Origin: Permianibacter sp046297695
GTDB taxonomy: Bacteria > Pseudomonadota > Gammaproteobacteria > Enterobacterales > Permianibacteraceae
Length of the DNA: 64,000 bases
Assembly (NCBI GenBank): GCA_046297695.1
Contig: JBKBHF010000015.1
Span: 1-64,000 of the forward strand
Reading direction: 5' to 3'
Shown here piece after piece: positions 54,134-63,677 of the stretch (positions are counted from its first letter, which is position 1; every line of letters begins with the position of its first letter). The notes beneath the pieces were generated by a model. It was given only the letters and a program-made list of their open reading frames with translations. It made no database searches and was not told the DNA's origin. The position numbers were made by a program, and so were the translations under genes.

Positions 54134-55450
54134 TTACCGCTCTCGTGCCGCTTCATCCATCCGCCCCAAAACCGGCGACAGCAAGTACTCCATCAGCGTG
54201 CGTTTACCGGTATGAATTTCGGTGACAGTTGTCATGCCGCTGCCGAGGGGGATCTGCTTGTTGCCGGCCAGAATGGAATGCTTTTCCAGTGCAACCCGGG
54301 CAGAGAAGACCAGCCCCAGCTGCTCATGCTGAATGGCATCATTACTAATCGACACAATCTTTCCTGGCAATGTTCCGTATCGCGTAAACGGAAAAGAATC
54401 AACCTTTACAGACACCGTCTGCCCATCTTCAACAAAACCAATATCCTTGTTCAGCACCAGCGCTTCGACTTCAATGCCACCGTCCTGCGGAACAATGACC
54501 AACAGCTTCTCGGCTGGCGTCACCACACCACCAATAGTATGCACCGCCAATTCCTGTACCACACCGGCGACTGGCGCGCGCAACAGCTGATAGGCACTGC
54601 GCTGATTGGCTTTGATGTTTTCCTGCAACAGGCTGTCACGTCTTTGTTCCGCCTCTGAGACGCGCTCCAAAGCGAGCTTTCTGTATTCCGCTTTTAATCC
54701 CTTGAGTTGAGCCAGTATCTGCTCGACTTCGGCTTCAACTGCCGCACGTTGTGCACGAGCGACCTCCAGATCTTGTTTGGCGGTTATCAGGCGCTCTTCC
54801 TGTTCCAACCACTGGTGTTCAGCTACCAGCTTTTTCTCGGCAAGCTCCCGGAGGGACTCTGTGCGTTGACTGATGATGGGCAAGGTCTGTTCAAGCCGGA
54901 ACTCCGTTTGCACCAGAGCCTCGCGCTCAGCCCGCTTGCTGATCTCTGACTGTGTCAATGCCGCGCGCTTCTGCTGGTACTCGTCGATAAGACCCGACAC
55001 AAACTGACGGTCAACCGCGCCCAACGTACTGGGCAGTTGGCGCTCTGCCCCGTCCAAGTAGGCCAGGAAGCTCTTGTAGCGGTTGACTTCGCGCGCGGCA
55101 GCGTCTTGCTCGCCTTTGACCCGGCTGGCATCGGCCTCTGCCGACGTCGCGTCAAGCTCCACGAGCACATCGCCAGCTTTGACGAGGCTGCCATCCCGAA
55201 CGTGGATGGCGCGAACCACGCCAAGTTCGGTCGGCTGAATCACCTTGGTGCGATCACTCACCACCACTTTACCGGGTGCAACGGCAACAATGTCGACCTC
55301 GCCCAAACAAGCCCACAACACTGCCAAAAAAAACAGACCGCACAGCAGCCACAGCACTTTGCGGGCCAACGGATTGGGTGGGGATTCTTCGATTTCTGCC
55401 GCGGCAGGTAAAAAGGCATACTCCGGCGCGTCAGACTTTAGGGGGTTCAT
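54134..55450 (-). CDS. HlyD-family type I secretion membrane fusion protein
   Basis: A 438-residue periplasmic adaptor that links an inner-membrane ABC exporter to TolC. It has one membrane helix at about residues 30-52 (KVLWLLCGLFFLAVLWACLG), a lipoyl/barrel start (VAPGKVVVSDRTKVIQPTE), a long coiled coil (about 115-305) and a C-terminal barrel (LVLNKDIGFVEDGQTVSVKV, PLGSGMTTVTEIHTGKRTLM). The ATG at 55450 has AGGAAT close upstream. It follows the RTX gene by 79 bp, so it is the likely secretion partner. The ABC ATPase gene is not in the window. Confidence 0.94.
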   Translation of the reverse strand: MNPLKSDAPEYAFLPAAAEIEESPPNPLARKVLWLLCGLFFLAVLWACLGEVDIVAVAPGKVVVSDRTKVIQPTELGVVRAIHVRDGSLVKAGDVLVELDATSAEADASRVKGEQDAAAREVNRYKSFLAYLDGAERQLPSTLGAVDRQFVSGLIDEYQQKRAALTQSEISKRAEREALVQTEFRLEQTLPIISQRTESLRELAEKKLVAEHQWLEQEERLITAKQDLEVARAQRAAVEAEVEQILAQLKGLKAEYRKLALERVSEAEQRRDSLLQENIKANQRSAYQLLRAPVAGVVQELAVHTIGGVVTPAEKLLVIVPQDGGIEVEALVLNKDIGFVEDGQTVSVKVDSFPFTRYGTLPGKIVSISNDAIQHEQLGLVFSARVALEKHSILAGNKQIPLGSGMTTVTEIHTGKRTLMEYLLSPVLGRMDEAARER

Positions 55451-55529
55451 ATTCCTACCAAGCATTCAACTTCGGAAACAGAACGGAACGGAGTGACAAG
55501 CTAAACCGGCCTGTCACTCCGTTACGCGG

Positions 55530-58500
55530 TTAGAGCACAGCTCGGCTCTCTGGTCGATGGACAGCGCTGACCGTCAACCAGTTCGGTTCTGCATGCTGCT
55601 CTCGCGCCGACATCAACGCGCTGTCCGACTCCGCACCGAACGATGCCATGGCTTGGGTCAGTTGCAGCAAATCGTTTGCCAGGAACTTCGTTGTCATCAG
55701 ACGACTGCCCTCCGTGATCTGACTACCGGATGAGCCCCCTGTTGTCACCTGGCCACTGGCACTGGCATCAACCAGGCTCTGGATCTGTGTCCGATTCCAA
55801 GTAACGCCGCCGTCGGTGAATCGAATGCCGGTTAGCTGATTTGCGGTCGCCGCAAAGTACCCGGTGATCGTGACCGTATCAGTGGTACCAACGACTTGAA
55901 CGATCAAATCGTTGTTGCCGACACCACCACGGCTCAGGACAACATCGCTGGTCGAAATGCCCGTAGCCAACTGCAGCAAATCGGTGCGCGTTGTGGCGGT
56001 ATCGTAGAACGAGACCACATCTTGGCCATCGCCACGACCAAAGAACACAGTGTCATTCCCTGTTCCAGCAGTGATGGTGTCGCTTCCGGTTCCCCCAGTA
56101 ATTTGATCCGAACCACTCCCGCCCTTGATTACATCATTGCCTGTATCGCCAAAAAGCAGATCATTTCCATCATTACCGTAAATAGCGTCATTCCCATCGC
56201 CGCCGCGCATGGTGTCGACGCCACTTACGGCCGCATCGGAAGTGGTATACGCGCCATACAATGTGTCGTCCCCAGAGCCCCCATCAATGGAGTCATTGCC
56301 ATAGCCGCCGGCAATCACGTCATTTCCGCCGTCACCAAAGATGGTGTCGGTTCCGGCAACCGTGCTGGCAGTATTTGTGCTGTCACCATACAGGAAGTCG
56401 CCGTCATCGCCACCACGGATAACGTCACTACCAGAACCACCAACAATGGTATCTATACCGGCGTCACCATACAGCGAGTCGCCACCATCGTTGCCATAAA
56501 TCTTGTCATCCCCAGCACCACCATGAAGCGTATCAACACCACTCACCGCCGTATCACTGGTTGTGTACGCGCCGTAGATTGTGTCATCACCATCACCACC
56601 GAATGCGGTATCCGTACCATAGCCGGCGTAGATGAAGTCATTTCCGCCCTCTCCATAGAGAGTGTCGTTACCGCTCAGCGTGCTGATCGAACTGGTGCTA
56701 TCGCCATAAAGTCTGTCATTGCCCTCGCCACCGTAGAGAGCATCGTCACCGGTTCCTCCGTTCAGTGAATCCGCACCTCCGAGACCAAGAACCGTATCAT
56801 TTCCTGCCAGCGCATTAATCGTATCAGCCTCTTCATCCTGACCAACCAGCCAATCGTCACCTGCCGTAGGACTGTTGAGAACGGACATGATCTGGTCCAT
56901 GCTCAGACTCTGGTCTAGGAAATAAACTGCAGACAATGCGTTAACCGGGTTTGAGAGCGCAAACAATCCAGAAACCGTGACACGGTCCGGACTGCCAATG
57001 GTTTCGATAACAAGATCGTTGCCATTTCTGTAGATACGGGCATTGCTGCGATAAAGTCTATCCAGCAGAATGACATCGCCAGCTGACGCGCCATCTTCCG
57101 TAACACGAATGACATCGTTGCCGTCGCCGGCTCTAAATTGATACCAATCTTGCCCTAATCCACCCTCAAGAATATCGTCCCCAGCATCTCCTGAAATCGT
57201 ATCGTCTTCGGAGCCACCGAATATGTAGTCATCTCCATTTCCGCCATAGAGAGAGTCATAACCATCACCGCCATCTATCGAGTCGTCTCCATTCCCGCCA
57301 ATGGCAACGTCGTTCCCACCCAGCAGCGTCAACTGATCGTTGCCAGCCCCACCGCCCATGGTTTCGTCCGCATCGGTTCCAACGAGGTTGTCAGCAACAA
57401 CCTCCATACCAAAGGCATTCGAAAGCAGTGTCTGGTAATCCCACGTAACACCATCCGCGAATCGGACAGCCGTAATACCAATAAACGCCGGGTTGTAGAA
57501 AAAGCCCGACAATGAAACCGTTTCACCCGTTGCATTGAGGGTGAACACCAGGTCATCGGTTCCTGTAATAGGGTTAACTTGACGTGAAAGTGAAACATCC
57601 GAGGCGCCGATACCCGCGCCAAAATGCAACTCTTCAAACTGACTGAAAGCGCCGTTTTGGTAGGAGATGATACGATCATGGCCATCTCCGACATTGAAGA
57701 GATAAACATCGACCCCACTGAGGCCACCACCGCCACCGCCGGTCAATTCGTCGTCGCCAGCACCGCCAGCAATGACATCGGCCCCATCACCACCAAGGAT
57801 CACATCATTCCCGAGACCGCCGTTCAACAAGTCATTACCTGACCCACCATCAATACGGTCATTACCCGCATCGCCATACAGCCGATCATCACCGCCATTT
57901 CCGGAGATGTTGTCGTCTCCATTCAGGGCGCTGTAGTTTTCATCTGTATAGGTACCATTAAACGTGTTGTTTGTATCATCCCCGCTTTGCCAGATGTGGC
58001 CGGCGATAGTCTCGGTGTTCCAGCGCTCGGAATTTGCAAATCGGAACTCGTCAAACTGGTAGGCAATGCTGCTAAACCAATCGGTTATAACGAGGCTGTC
58101 TCCCGATGAGATGATCTCAATTAGCAACGAATTGCCGGTACGAACCAAGCGCAGGTCATCTGGCTCAACACCGGCACCGAACTCCAGAATGTCCTGTGGC
58201 CCGTAGGCAAAATCGACCGTGCCGATCACGTCATGGCCAGCACCAATACCGAACACATAGGTATCGCGACCAGTACCGCCATCAAGCCAATCGTTTCCAG
58301 CGCCACCAATGAGTCGATCGTCGCCATCACCGCCATGGAGGTGGTCGTCGCCGTTACCACCACTCAGCTCATCATTTCCACTTGAATCGCCGCCACTCGT
58401 TGTCATGCCGCCCATCAGTGTATCGTTGCCGTCGCCACCCAGAAGCGTGTCAGCACCCAAACCGCCATAAACCGCATCATCACCGTCTCCGGCATCAATG

Positions 58501-61500
58501 ACATCATTGCCTGGCGATTGCGTATCGTAATAGTTGGTGCCGTCACCCCAAATGCTATCATTGCCCGCATGGCTCCAAATCAAATCGGAGCCATCACCGC
58601 CAACAATCTGATCGACCCCGCTCTGACCCAAGAGTTGATCATTTCCCCCCTGGCCATTGATGTAGTCATCACCATCACCCGCATCGAAGGTGTTGCTCGC
58701 GTCATCACCGAAATAGGTGTCAGCGTCTGAGCTTGCCGCATTGGCAAGCGCAACCAGATCCAACCCATTCATCACAGCAGTGAGTCCAATCCTCAGCTGC
58801 AGCGCGGTGGCGAGATCTATGGCCTGATTGCCACGCCCCGCCAAATAGTCCGCTGCATCGCGAATCGTTATACAATCATTTGGGTCACTGCCATATCGAA
58901 TCTGCAAATCGCCGTTACTAACGAACTCGGCGGTAATTGAAGAAAGCTGAACTCCCTCAGCCAGTTCAACGACTTGAACCCCATCGGCGGATAGCAACAC
59001 AACATCCGAACCGTCACCCGACCGTATCCGAATGATGTTGGTGCCGGCGCCACCGACCAAGGTGTCATCGCCACCACCGCCAATCAGAGTGTCATCCCCA
59101 GCCTGTCCAGACAGGTAGTCATTGTCTTGACCGCCATCAATCAGATCATTTCCACCAGCACCAACAAGGGTGTCGGCACCTGCCAATCCGGAAATGAGGT
59201 TTGCAGCATCATCACCCGTTATTGCGTTTGCTTGCTGATCCCCGAGCATTACACCAGCGGGAACGATATTGAATGTTCCACTTCGGAATGTCCCATTGGA
59301 GTCAATTGCATACACCGTAATGCACAGAGACGAAAGGGATGTTGGCTCAAACACACCACTGAAACTGAGCGTTTGGGTATCAAACTGCAGCCAGTCCGGC
59401 AACACTGTGCCGTCTGAGAGTCTCGCTATAATGGTGAGGCTATCGCCAACATCCGCGTCATCAAACAAGCTGGATGGCAAGCTGAAACTGAAGTTTTCGC
59501 CAACACTGATTGATTGATCGGAAAGATCCCCAATTGTTGGCGCATGATTCCCCGTGATTGCCGCGGAAATCTGCGCCGCATCCAGACTGGAGCCATCGGC
59601 GAACACAAGGCGCTCAATGCCATTGTTTGGCTGGTTGATCCAACCCGCAATAAAGACCCGATCAAGCACCTGCCCATTCGCATCCCGGCGCACGATGATT
59701 TCCAAACCACCGTTGATTTCGCTGATCTCCAGCGCGTTTACCAAAATACCCTCACCGAACTGAATCGTATCCGACCCGTCAGCATCAATAACAATGTCCT
59801 GACCATCACCGAGTCGGAATTGATACGTATCGTTTCCGGAGCCACCGTCTAACAGATCATCGCCTTCCTGGCCGGCCAGCACATCATCACCTGCCCCCGC
59901 CTGCACGTGATCGTCACCTTCACCGGCAAGAATGGTGTCGACCACGTCGCCGCCCACCAAGCTATCCGAATAGGCGCTACCATTTTGTGTGCGTGGTAAA
60001 TTGTAGGCAGCCAACAGATCGATGCTCTGCGTGCCGTTGGAAAGCTCAGTGACATATTGCGCAGGGTTCGCTGCGTTCAGGAAGTTGGTCAGTACCAGCA
60101 CACTGCCGCCCTGTCCTGATGACAATATTGCCTGTTGCGACGCCCCGCCAGCGCCTTGCAAGTAGGAGAGGATGCGGCGGCCCATCAACGTGGTGGGGTC
60201 AATCCACTCCGCATTGTCGCCGGTATAGGTGATGTGCAAATCATCACCGACGACGCTCAAGGTAATGTCATCAAGGTCAATGCTGGGATCAAGCTCGATT
60301 GTCGGGTCTTCGACGGTGCCCGGATCCGCCAACGCGAGCACGTCGGCCGCGCTGAAACTGCCGTCGGCAAACTGGATCTCACCCATGGCATAAAATGTCG
60401 CCGCGTCCAGCTGGACTGCCTGGCCATCGGCAAACGCCAACTGAACATTACCATCCAAGACATGAACCGTAACCGTTGAAGATGAAATGCCCGTCATCAG
60501 CAAACGGTTGCTGCCTTCTGCGTCCGAGATGAGGTCAACACCGTCACCGAGGCCGTAAACGTAGGTGTCGTTACCTGATCCGCCGCGAAGCGCATCACCG
60601 CCGGCACCGCCGGACAGCACATCGTCACCAGCATCGCCAAACAAGGTGTCATAGCCCTGCCCGCCGAAGAGCTGATCGTCGCCATCCCCACCCCAAAGGC
60701 CGTCAATGCCATCGCCACCATAGATGGTGTCGTTGCCTTCATCACCATAAAGATTGTCGGTATCGGCATCACCGTACATCAAGTCATTGCCGGCACCACC
60801 TCGCATATAATCCTGGCCGTTGCCACCGTGCATTTCATCGGCACCGTCCTGAGTTCGATCAGCTTCGGAGTTCCATTGCTGCTGGACATCGGCCAACGGA
60901 TTGTGACCGCCGAACATGGTGTCGTTGCCATCGCCACCCAACAAAAGATCGGAGCCGCCGCCACCCACAATGCCGTCGTCGCCTGCTCCACCGTCGATAT
61001 AATCGTTACCCGCCTGCTGAACACTGTCATCGAACTGCAAGGTCGGCAATTCTTCGCCGGCAAAAATGTCTTCCTCGGTCAGTTCATCGCGAACGTAACC
61101 GTCACCCCACAGGTTGTCGTCACCTACACCGCCCAAAATGGTATCGCTGCCACTGCCGCCGACGACCGTGTCGTTCCCTGCACCCGCATCGACGTAATCG
61201 TCACCTGCGTGGCTGGCAATGTTGATGGCATGATTGACCGCGTTGTACCCCATTGGGCCGTCGCCATAAACGACGTTGTCGACGTCGGCCAGAATGTCGT
61301 CATCACCGTCGCCGCCCAAAATGTGGTCGCTTTGCGCGCCACCGTAGATCAGGTCGTCGCCCTCTCCGCCATCAATGGAATCGCGTCCATAGTTGCCGTA
61401 AATAAAATCGCGGCCAGCACCACCAATCAGTACATCGTCATGGTTCGCGTTGCCGGCATCAAACAGATACGTGAGGTGAGAAAACGTTGCATCGGCAATA

Positions 61501-63650
61501 AACCATTGGTTTTCATCGCCAATCAGAACATCATCACCGTCTCCACCGTCCAAATAGTCGTTGTCCGCCACATCCAGTCGGTTGTACTGAACCGTGTAAG
61601 CCCCGCTTAACCAATCCGCCCCATCATTGCCGAACAGGCGGTCATTACCCAGCTCGCCGTAGAGTTCATCCGACCACTCACCGCCTTCGAGCCACGATTC
61701 TCCATTCCCCCCCGCAATCCATGACGCAAAGCCACTGTCGTTCACAATATGGGTTGGCAGGTTGAAATCGCCCTGTAGATTTGTTTCATGAGGAAGGTTG
61801 TTAACAACGTTGTACCAAGAATAGGCGTACACCACCCAGCGCCCGGGCTGTGCCTGCTCCTCACCGAGCCATGTCGTTATGGTGTAGGAGTTTGACTGGA
61901 AGTTGTTGTAGCCGATTGTTGATTGCCAATTCTGCAAATCAGAAAGATTAAATTCGAACTCCGCCTGAAACTCTTCGGCTTCTTGCACAGTGATGCCGAG
62001 GCCGACGTCCGGAGTTGCGGTGGCAACCGACACATCAGAAACAGGTTCAGCAGTTGTCATCGTCGCGGTGTGAGATTCCGCCGCTACCGTGCCACTGCTG
62101 ATGTAACGTTGAATATCGGGCGGCAATGTACTGCTGTCACCGTGTATGAATACTACACCGCCATCGTCGGTATGAATTGCCAGAACCCGCGCCACCGAGT
62201 TCCAAATTACCCGATAGCCACCACCATTAGCCTCAGTCGTGTATATCTGAAACTGCCCGTCTTCTGACTGTGCATGCAGCTCAGTAATTTGCTGGCCATT
62301 AATAAATATTTGCCCTGAACTGTCACTATCATAGATATGAACTACGCCATCGCCGGTATTGTAGTAATAGCTGTCATCGCCGGTGCCGCCAAGCAAATAA
62401 TTATTAGAACTTATATCGTCAGCAGGCGTTGAGTCTATTTCGCCTCCGTACAAATGATCGTCACCTGACCCTCCGATCAGTACATCACTACCAGCACCGC
62501 CGAGCAACGTATCGCTTCCACTCCCGTCAGTTGCAAACGCACCATCGCCGTAGATGACGTCAAAACCTTTACCCCCCCTCAGAGTATCATTACCGTGCCC
62601 ACCAACCAGAACATCTCTTCCGTCCCCTCCAGAAATCTGATCACCCCCTTCTCCTCCAAACACATAGTCATCACCAGCGCCAGAATCGATCACGTTAACT
62701 GCATCAGTTCCATAAACCAAATCAGAACTATCATTTCTACCCGTAATCTCCGATAACGTCGCATTTTCTCGAACATACTCTACCCAATCAAACGACGTAT
62801 CATCCAACCCAAGTGACATTGCAACATTAACTGTCGCGACTCCCAGCTGTTGGCTATAATCCAACCTAAACCTAGAATTGCTTGATATCCCGCCAGGAAC
62901 TACAGAGCTGTCCCTACCCGCATGAAATAGGAAGCTAGCAGTCGCAGCAAACTCATCTCTTGACACCATAGATTCGGGCGCACTATACATTCCGAAGCGA
63001 TCAGACTGATCTCTTCTTCTATTCTCAAAACCACGTGCTATTCCATAACGAATTGTTGCCCAAGCTATAGCATGCTGCTCGAAGGAATTACCATGCAGCG
63101 CAGACACAAGCATACTCGGCAAGGTCCAGTACTGATACACAAGCTCAACAAGAACAGAGCGCTCTACAGATTGAGGTAAACCATATGCAATCTGCTGATC
63201 AAGTCTATTTTCATATTGCAATACGATATCTTTCAGCAACTGCTCCGCCTCTTCCCTTGTCAAGGAGACGTTGCCAAGAATTACCATGATGTCATTCGGA
63301 GAAAGCGCAATATCCAGCCCCTCAAGCTCATCTGACAAAGGAAGTATCACAGGCTCTCTACTCAAGTAATCAGCCAGCATGGACTGCTGAGTTTCGGATA
63401 TCCTTCTCCCTGCATCTTGTATATGAGAATTCAGAAGAGATACTGTCAGATCTAAATCTGTTGAGTAAGCTCTAAGATCAAATCCAAACCCAATGGTCGG
63501 ATTACCCCTTACCATATGAACATGACCGAGCGAGCCAGGAGGCGCATCCATAAGCATCGAGTTCTCCGTGCGCATCAATTGGTCCGCAAGATATTGCTGA
63601 TACGTAACAGATGAACCAAAGTTTGTATTTAGCACATTGAATAACGGCAT
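55530..63650 (-). CDS. Giant RTX protein with N-terminal lysozyme-like (GH24) domain
   Basis: A 2706-residue protein. Residues 17-222 follow T4-lysozyme order: Glu29 in LMRTEN, GNPTIGFGFDL (50-59), LTREEAEQLLKD (130-141), VERSVLVELVYQY (162-174) and FENRRRDQSDRFGMY (208-222). From about 307 to 2550 come clusters of GGxGxDxux calcium-binding nonapeptides, broken by beta regions (430-630), RTX-associated spacer domains (for example VITDWFSSIAYQFDEFRF) and a cadherin-like Ig domain (about 1367-1463, NHAPTIGDLSDQSISVGENF). The last about 150 residues lack repeats and probably hold the C-terminal type I secretion signal. No N-terminal signal peptide is present. GGAG precedes the ATG. Predicted role: a secreted peptidoglycan hydrolase that folds in external calcium. 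Confidence 0.85.
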   Translation of the reverse strand: MPLFNVLNTNFGSSVTYQQYLADQLMRTENSMLMDAPPGSLGHVHMVRGNPTIGFGFDLRAYSTDLDLTVSLLNSHIQDAGRRISETQQSMLADYLSREPVILPLSDELEGLDIALSPNDIMVILGNVSLTREEAEQLLKDIVLQYENRLDQQIAYGLPQSVERSVLVELVYQYWTLPSMLVSALHGNSFEQHAIAWATIRYGIARGFENRRRDQSDRFGMYSAPESMVSRDEFAATASFLFHAGRDSSVVPGGISSNSRFRLDYSQQLGVATVNVAMSLGLDDTSFDWVEYVRENATLSEITGRNDSSDLVYGTDAVNVIDSGAGDDYVFGGEGGDQISGGDGRDVLVGGHGNDTLRGGKGFDVIYGDGAFATDGSGSDTLLGGAGSDVLIGGSGDDHLYGGEIDSTPADDISSNNYLLGGTGDDSYYYNTGDGVVHIYDSDSSGQIFINGQQITELHAQSEDGQFQIYTTEANGGGYRVIWNSVARVLAIHTDDGGVVFIHGDSSTLPPDIQRYISSGTVAAESHTATMTTAEPVSDVSVATATPDVGLGITVQEAEEFQAEFEFNLSDLQNWQSTIGYNNFQSNSYTITTWLGEEQAQPGRWVVYAYSWYNVVNNLPHETNLQGDFNLPTHIVNDSGFASWIAGGNGESWLEGGEWSDELYGELGNDRLFGNDGADWLSGAYTVQYNRLDVADNDYLDGGDGDDVLIGDENQWFIADATFSHLTYLFDAGNANHDDVLIGGAGRDFIYGNYGRDSIDGGEGDDLIYGGAQSDHILGGDGDDDILADVDNVVYGDGPMGYNAVNHAINIASHAGDDYVDAGAGNDTVVGGSGSDTILGGVGDDNLWGDGYVRDELTEEDIFAGEELPTLQFDDSVQQAGNDYIDGGAGDDGIVGGGGSDLLLGGDGNDTMFGGHNPLADVQQQWNSEADRTQDGADEMHGGNGQDYMRGGAGNDLMYGDADTDNLYGDEGNDTIYGGDGIDGLWGGDGDDQLFGGQGYDTLFGDAGDDVLSGGAGGDALRGGSGNDTYVYGLGDGVDLISDAEGSNRLLMTGISSSTVTVHVLDGNVQLAFADGQAVQLDAATFYAMGEIQFADGSFSAADVLALADPGTVEDPTIELDPSIDLDDITLSVVGDDLHITYTGDNAEWIDPTTLMGRRILSYLQGAGGASQQAILSSGQGGSVLVLTNFLNAANPAQYVTELSNGTQSIDLLAAYNLPRTQNGSAYSDSLVGGDVVDTILAGEGDDHVQAGAGDDVLAGQEGDDLLDGGSGNDTYQFRLGDGQDIVIDADGSDTIQFGEGILVNALEISEINGGLEIIVRRDANGQVLDRVFIAGWINQPNNGIERLVFADGSSLDAAQISAAITGNHAPTIGDLSDQSISVGENFSFSLPSSLFDDADVGDSLTIIARLSDGTVLPDWLQFDTQTLSFSGVFEPTSLSSLCITVYAIDSNGTFRSGTFNIVPAGVMLGDQQANAITGDDAANLISGLAGADTLVGAGGNDLIDGGQDNDYLSGQAGDDTLIGGGGDDTLVGGAGTNIIRIRSGDGSDVVLLSADGVQVVELAEGVQLSSITAEFVSNGDLQIRYGSDPNDCITIRDAADYLAGRGNQAIDLATALQLRIGLTAVMNGLDLVALANAASSDADTYFGDDASNTFDAGDGDDYINGQGGNDQLLGQSGVDQIVGGDGSDLIWSHAGNDSIWGDGTNYYDTQSPGNDVIDAGDGDDAVYGGLGADTLLGGDGNDTLMGGMTTSGGDSSGNDELSGGNGDDHLHGGDGDDRLIGGAGNDWLDGGTGRDTYVFGIGAGHDVIGTVDFAYGPQDILEFGAGVEPDDLRLVRTGNSLLIEIISSGDSLVITDWFSSIAYQFDEFRFANSERWNTETIAGHIWQSGDDTNNTFNGTYTDENYSALNGDDNISGNGGDDRLYGDAGNDRIDGGSGNDLLNGGLGNDVILGGDGADVIAGGAGDDELTGGGGGGLSGVDVYLFNVGDGHDRIISYQNGAFSQFEELHFGAGIGASDVSLSRQVNPITGTDDLVFTLNATGETVSLSGFFYNPAFIGITAVRFADGVTWDYQTLLSNAFGMEVVADNLVGTDADETMGGGAGNDQLTLLGGNDVAIGGNGDDSIDGGDGYDSLYGGNGDDYIFGGSEDDTISGDAGDDILEGGLGQDWYQFRAGDGNDVIRVTEDGASAGDVILLDRLYRSNARIYRNGNDLVIETIGSPDRVTVSGLFALSNPVNALSAVYFLDQSLSMDQIMSVLNSPTAGDDWLVGQDEEADTINALAGNDTVLGLGGADSLNGGTGDDALYGGEGNDRLYGDSTSSISTLSGNDTLYGEGGNDFIYAGYGTDTAFGGDGDDTIYGAYTTSDTAVSGVDTLHGGAGDDKIYGNDGGDSLYGDAGIDTIVGGSGSDVIRGGDDGDFLYGDSTNTASTVAGTDTIFGDGGNDVIAGGYGNDSIDGGSGDDTLYGAYTTSDAAVSGVDTMRGGDGNDAIYGNDGNDLLFGDTGNDVIKGGSGSDQITGGTGSDTITAGTGNDTVFFGRGDGQDVVSFYDTATTRTDLLQLATGISTSDVVLSRGGVGNNDLIVQVVGTTDTVTITGYFAATANQLTGIRFTDGGVTWNRTQIQSLVDASASGQVTTGGSSGSQITEGSRLMTTKFLANDLLQLTQAMASFGAESDSALMSAREQHAEPNWLTVSAVHRPESRAVL
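56080..56712 (-). repeat. Tandem 318-bp duplication inside the RTX gene
   Basis: Two adjacent units of about 106 residues share LYGDST, DDTIYGAYTTSD (DDTLYGAYTTSD), AVSGVDT and a GGSGSD end. Unit A begins near 56712 and unit B near 56394. This is a recent in-frame duplication of about a dozen RTX turns. Confidence 0.7.
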
Positions 63651-63677
63651 TATCCGATCTCCATATCGAACACAGAA

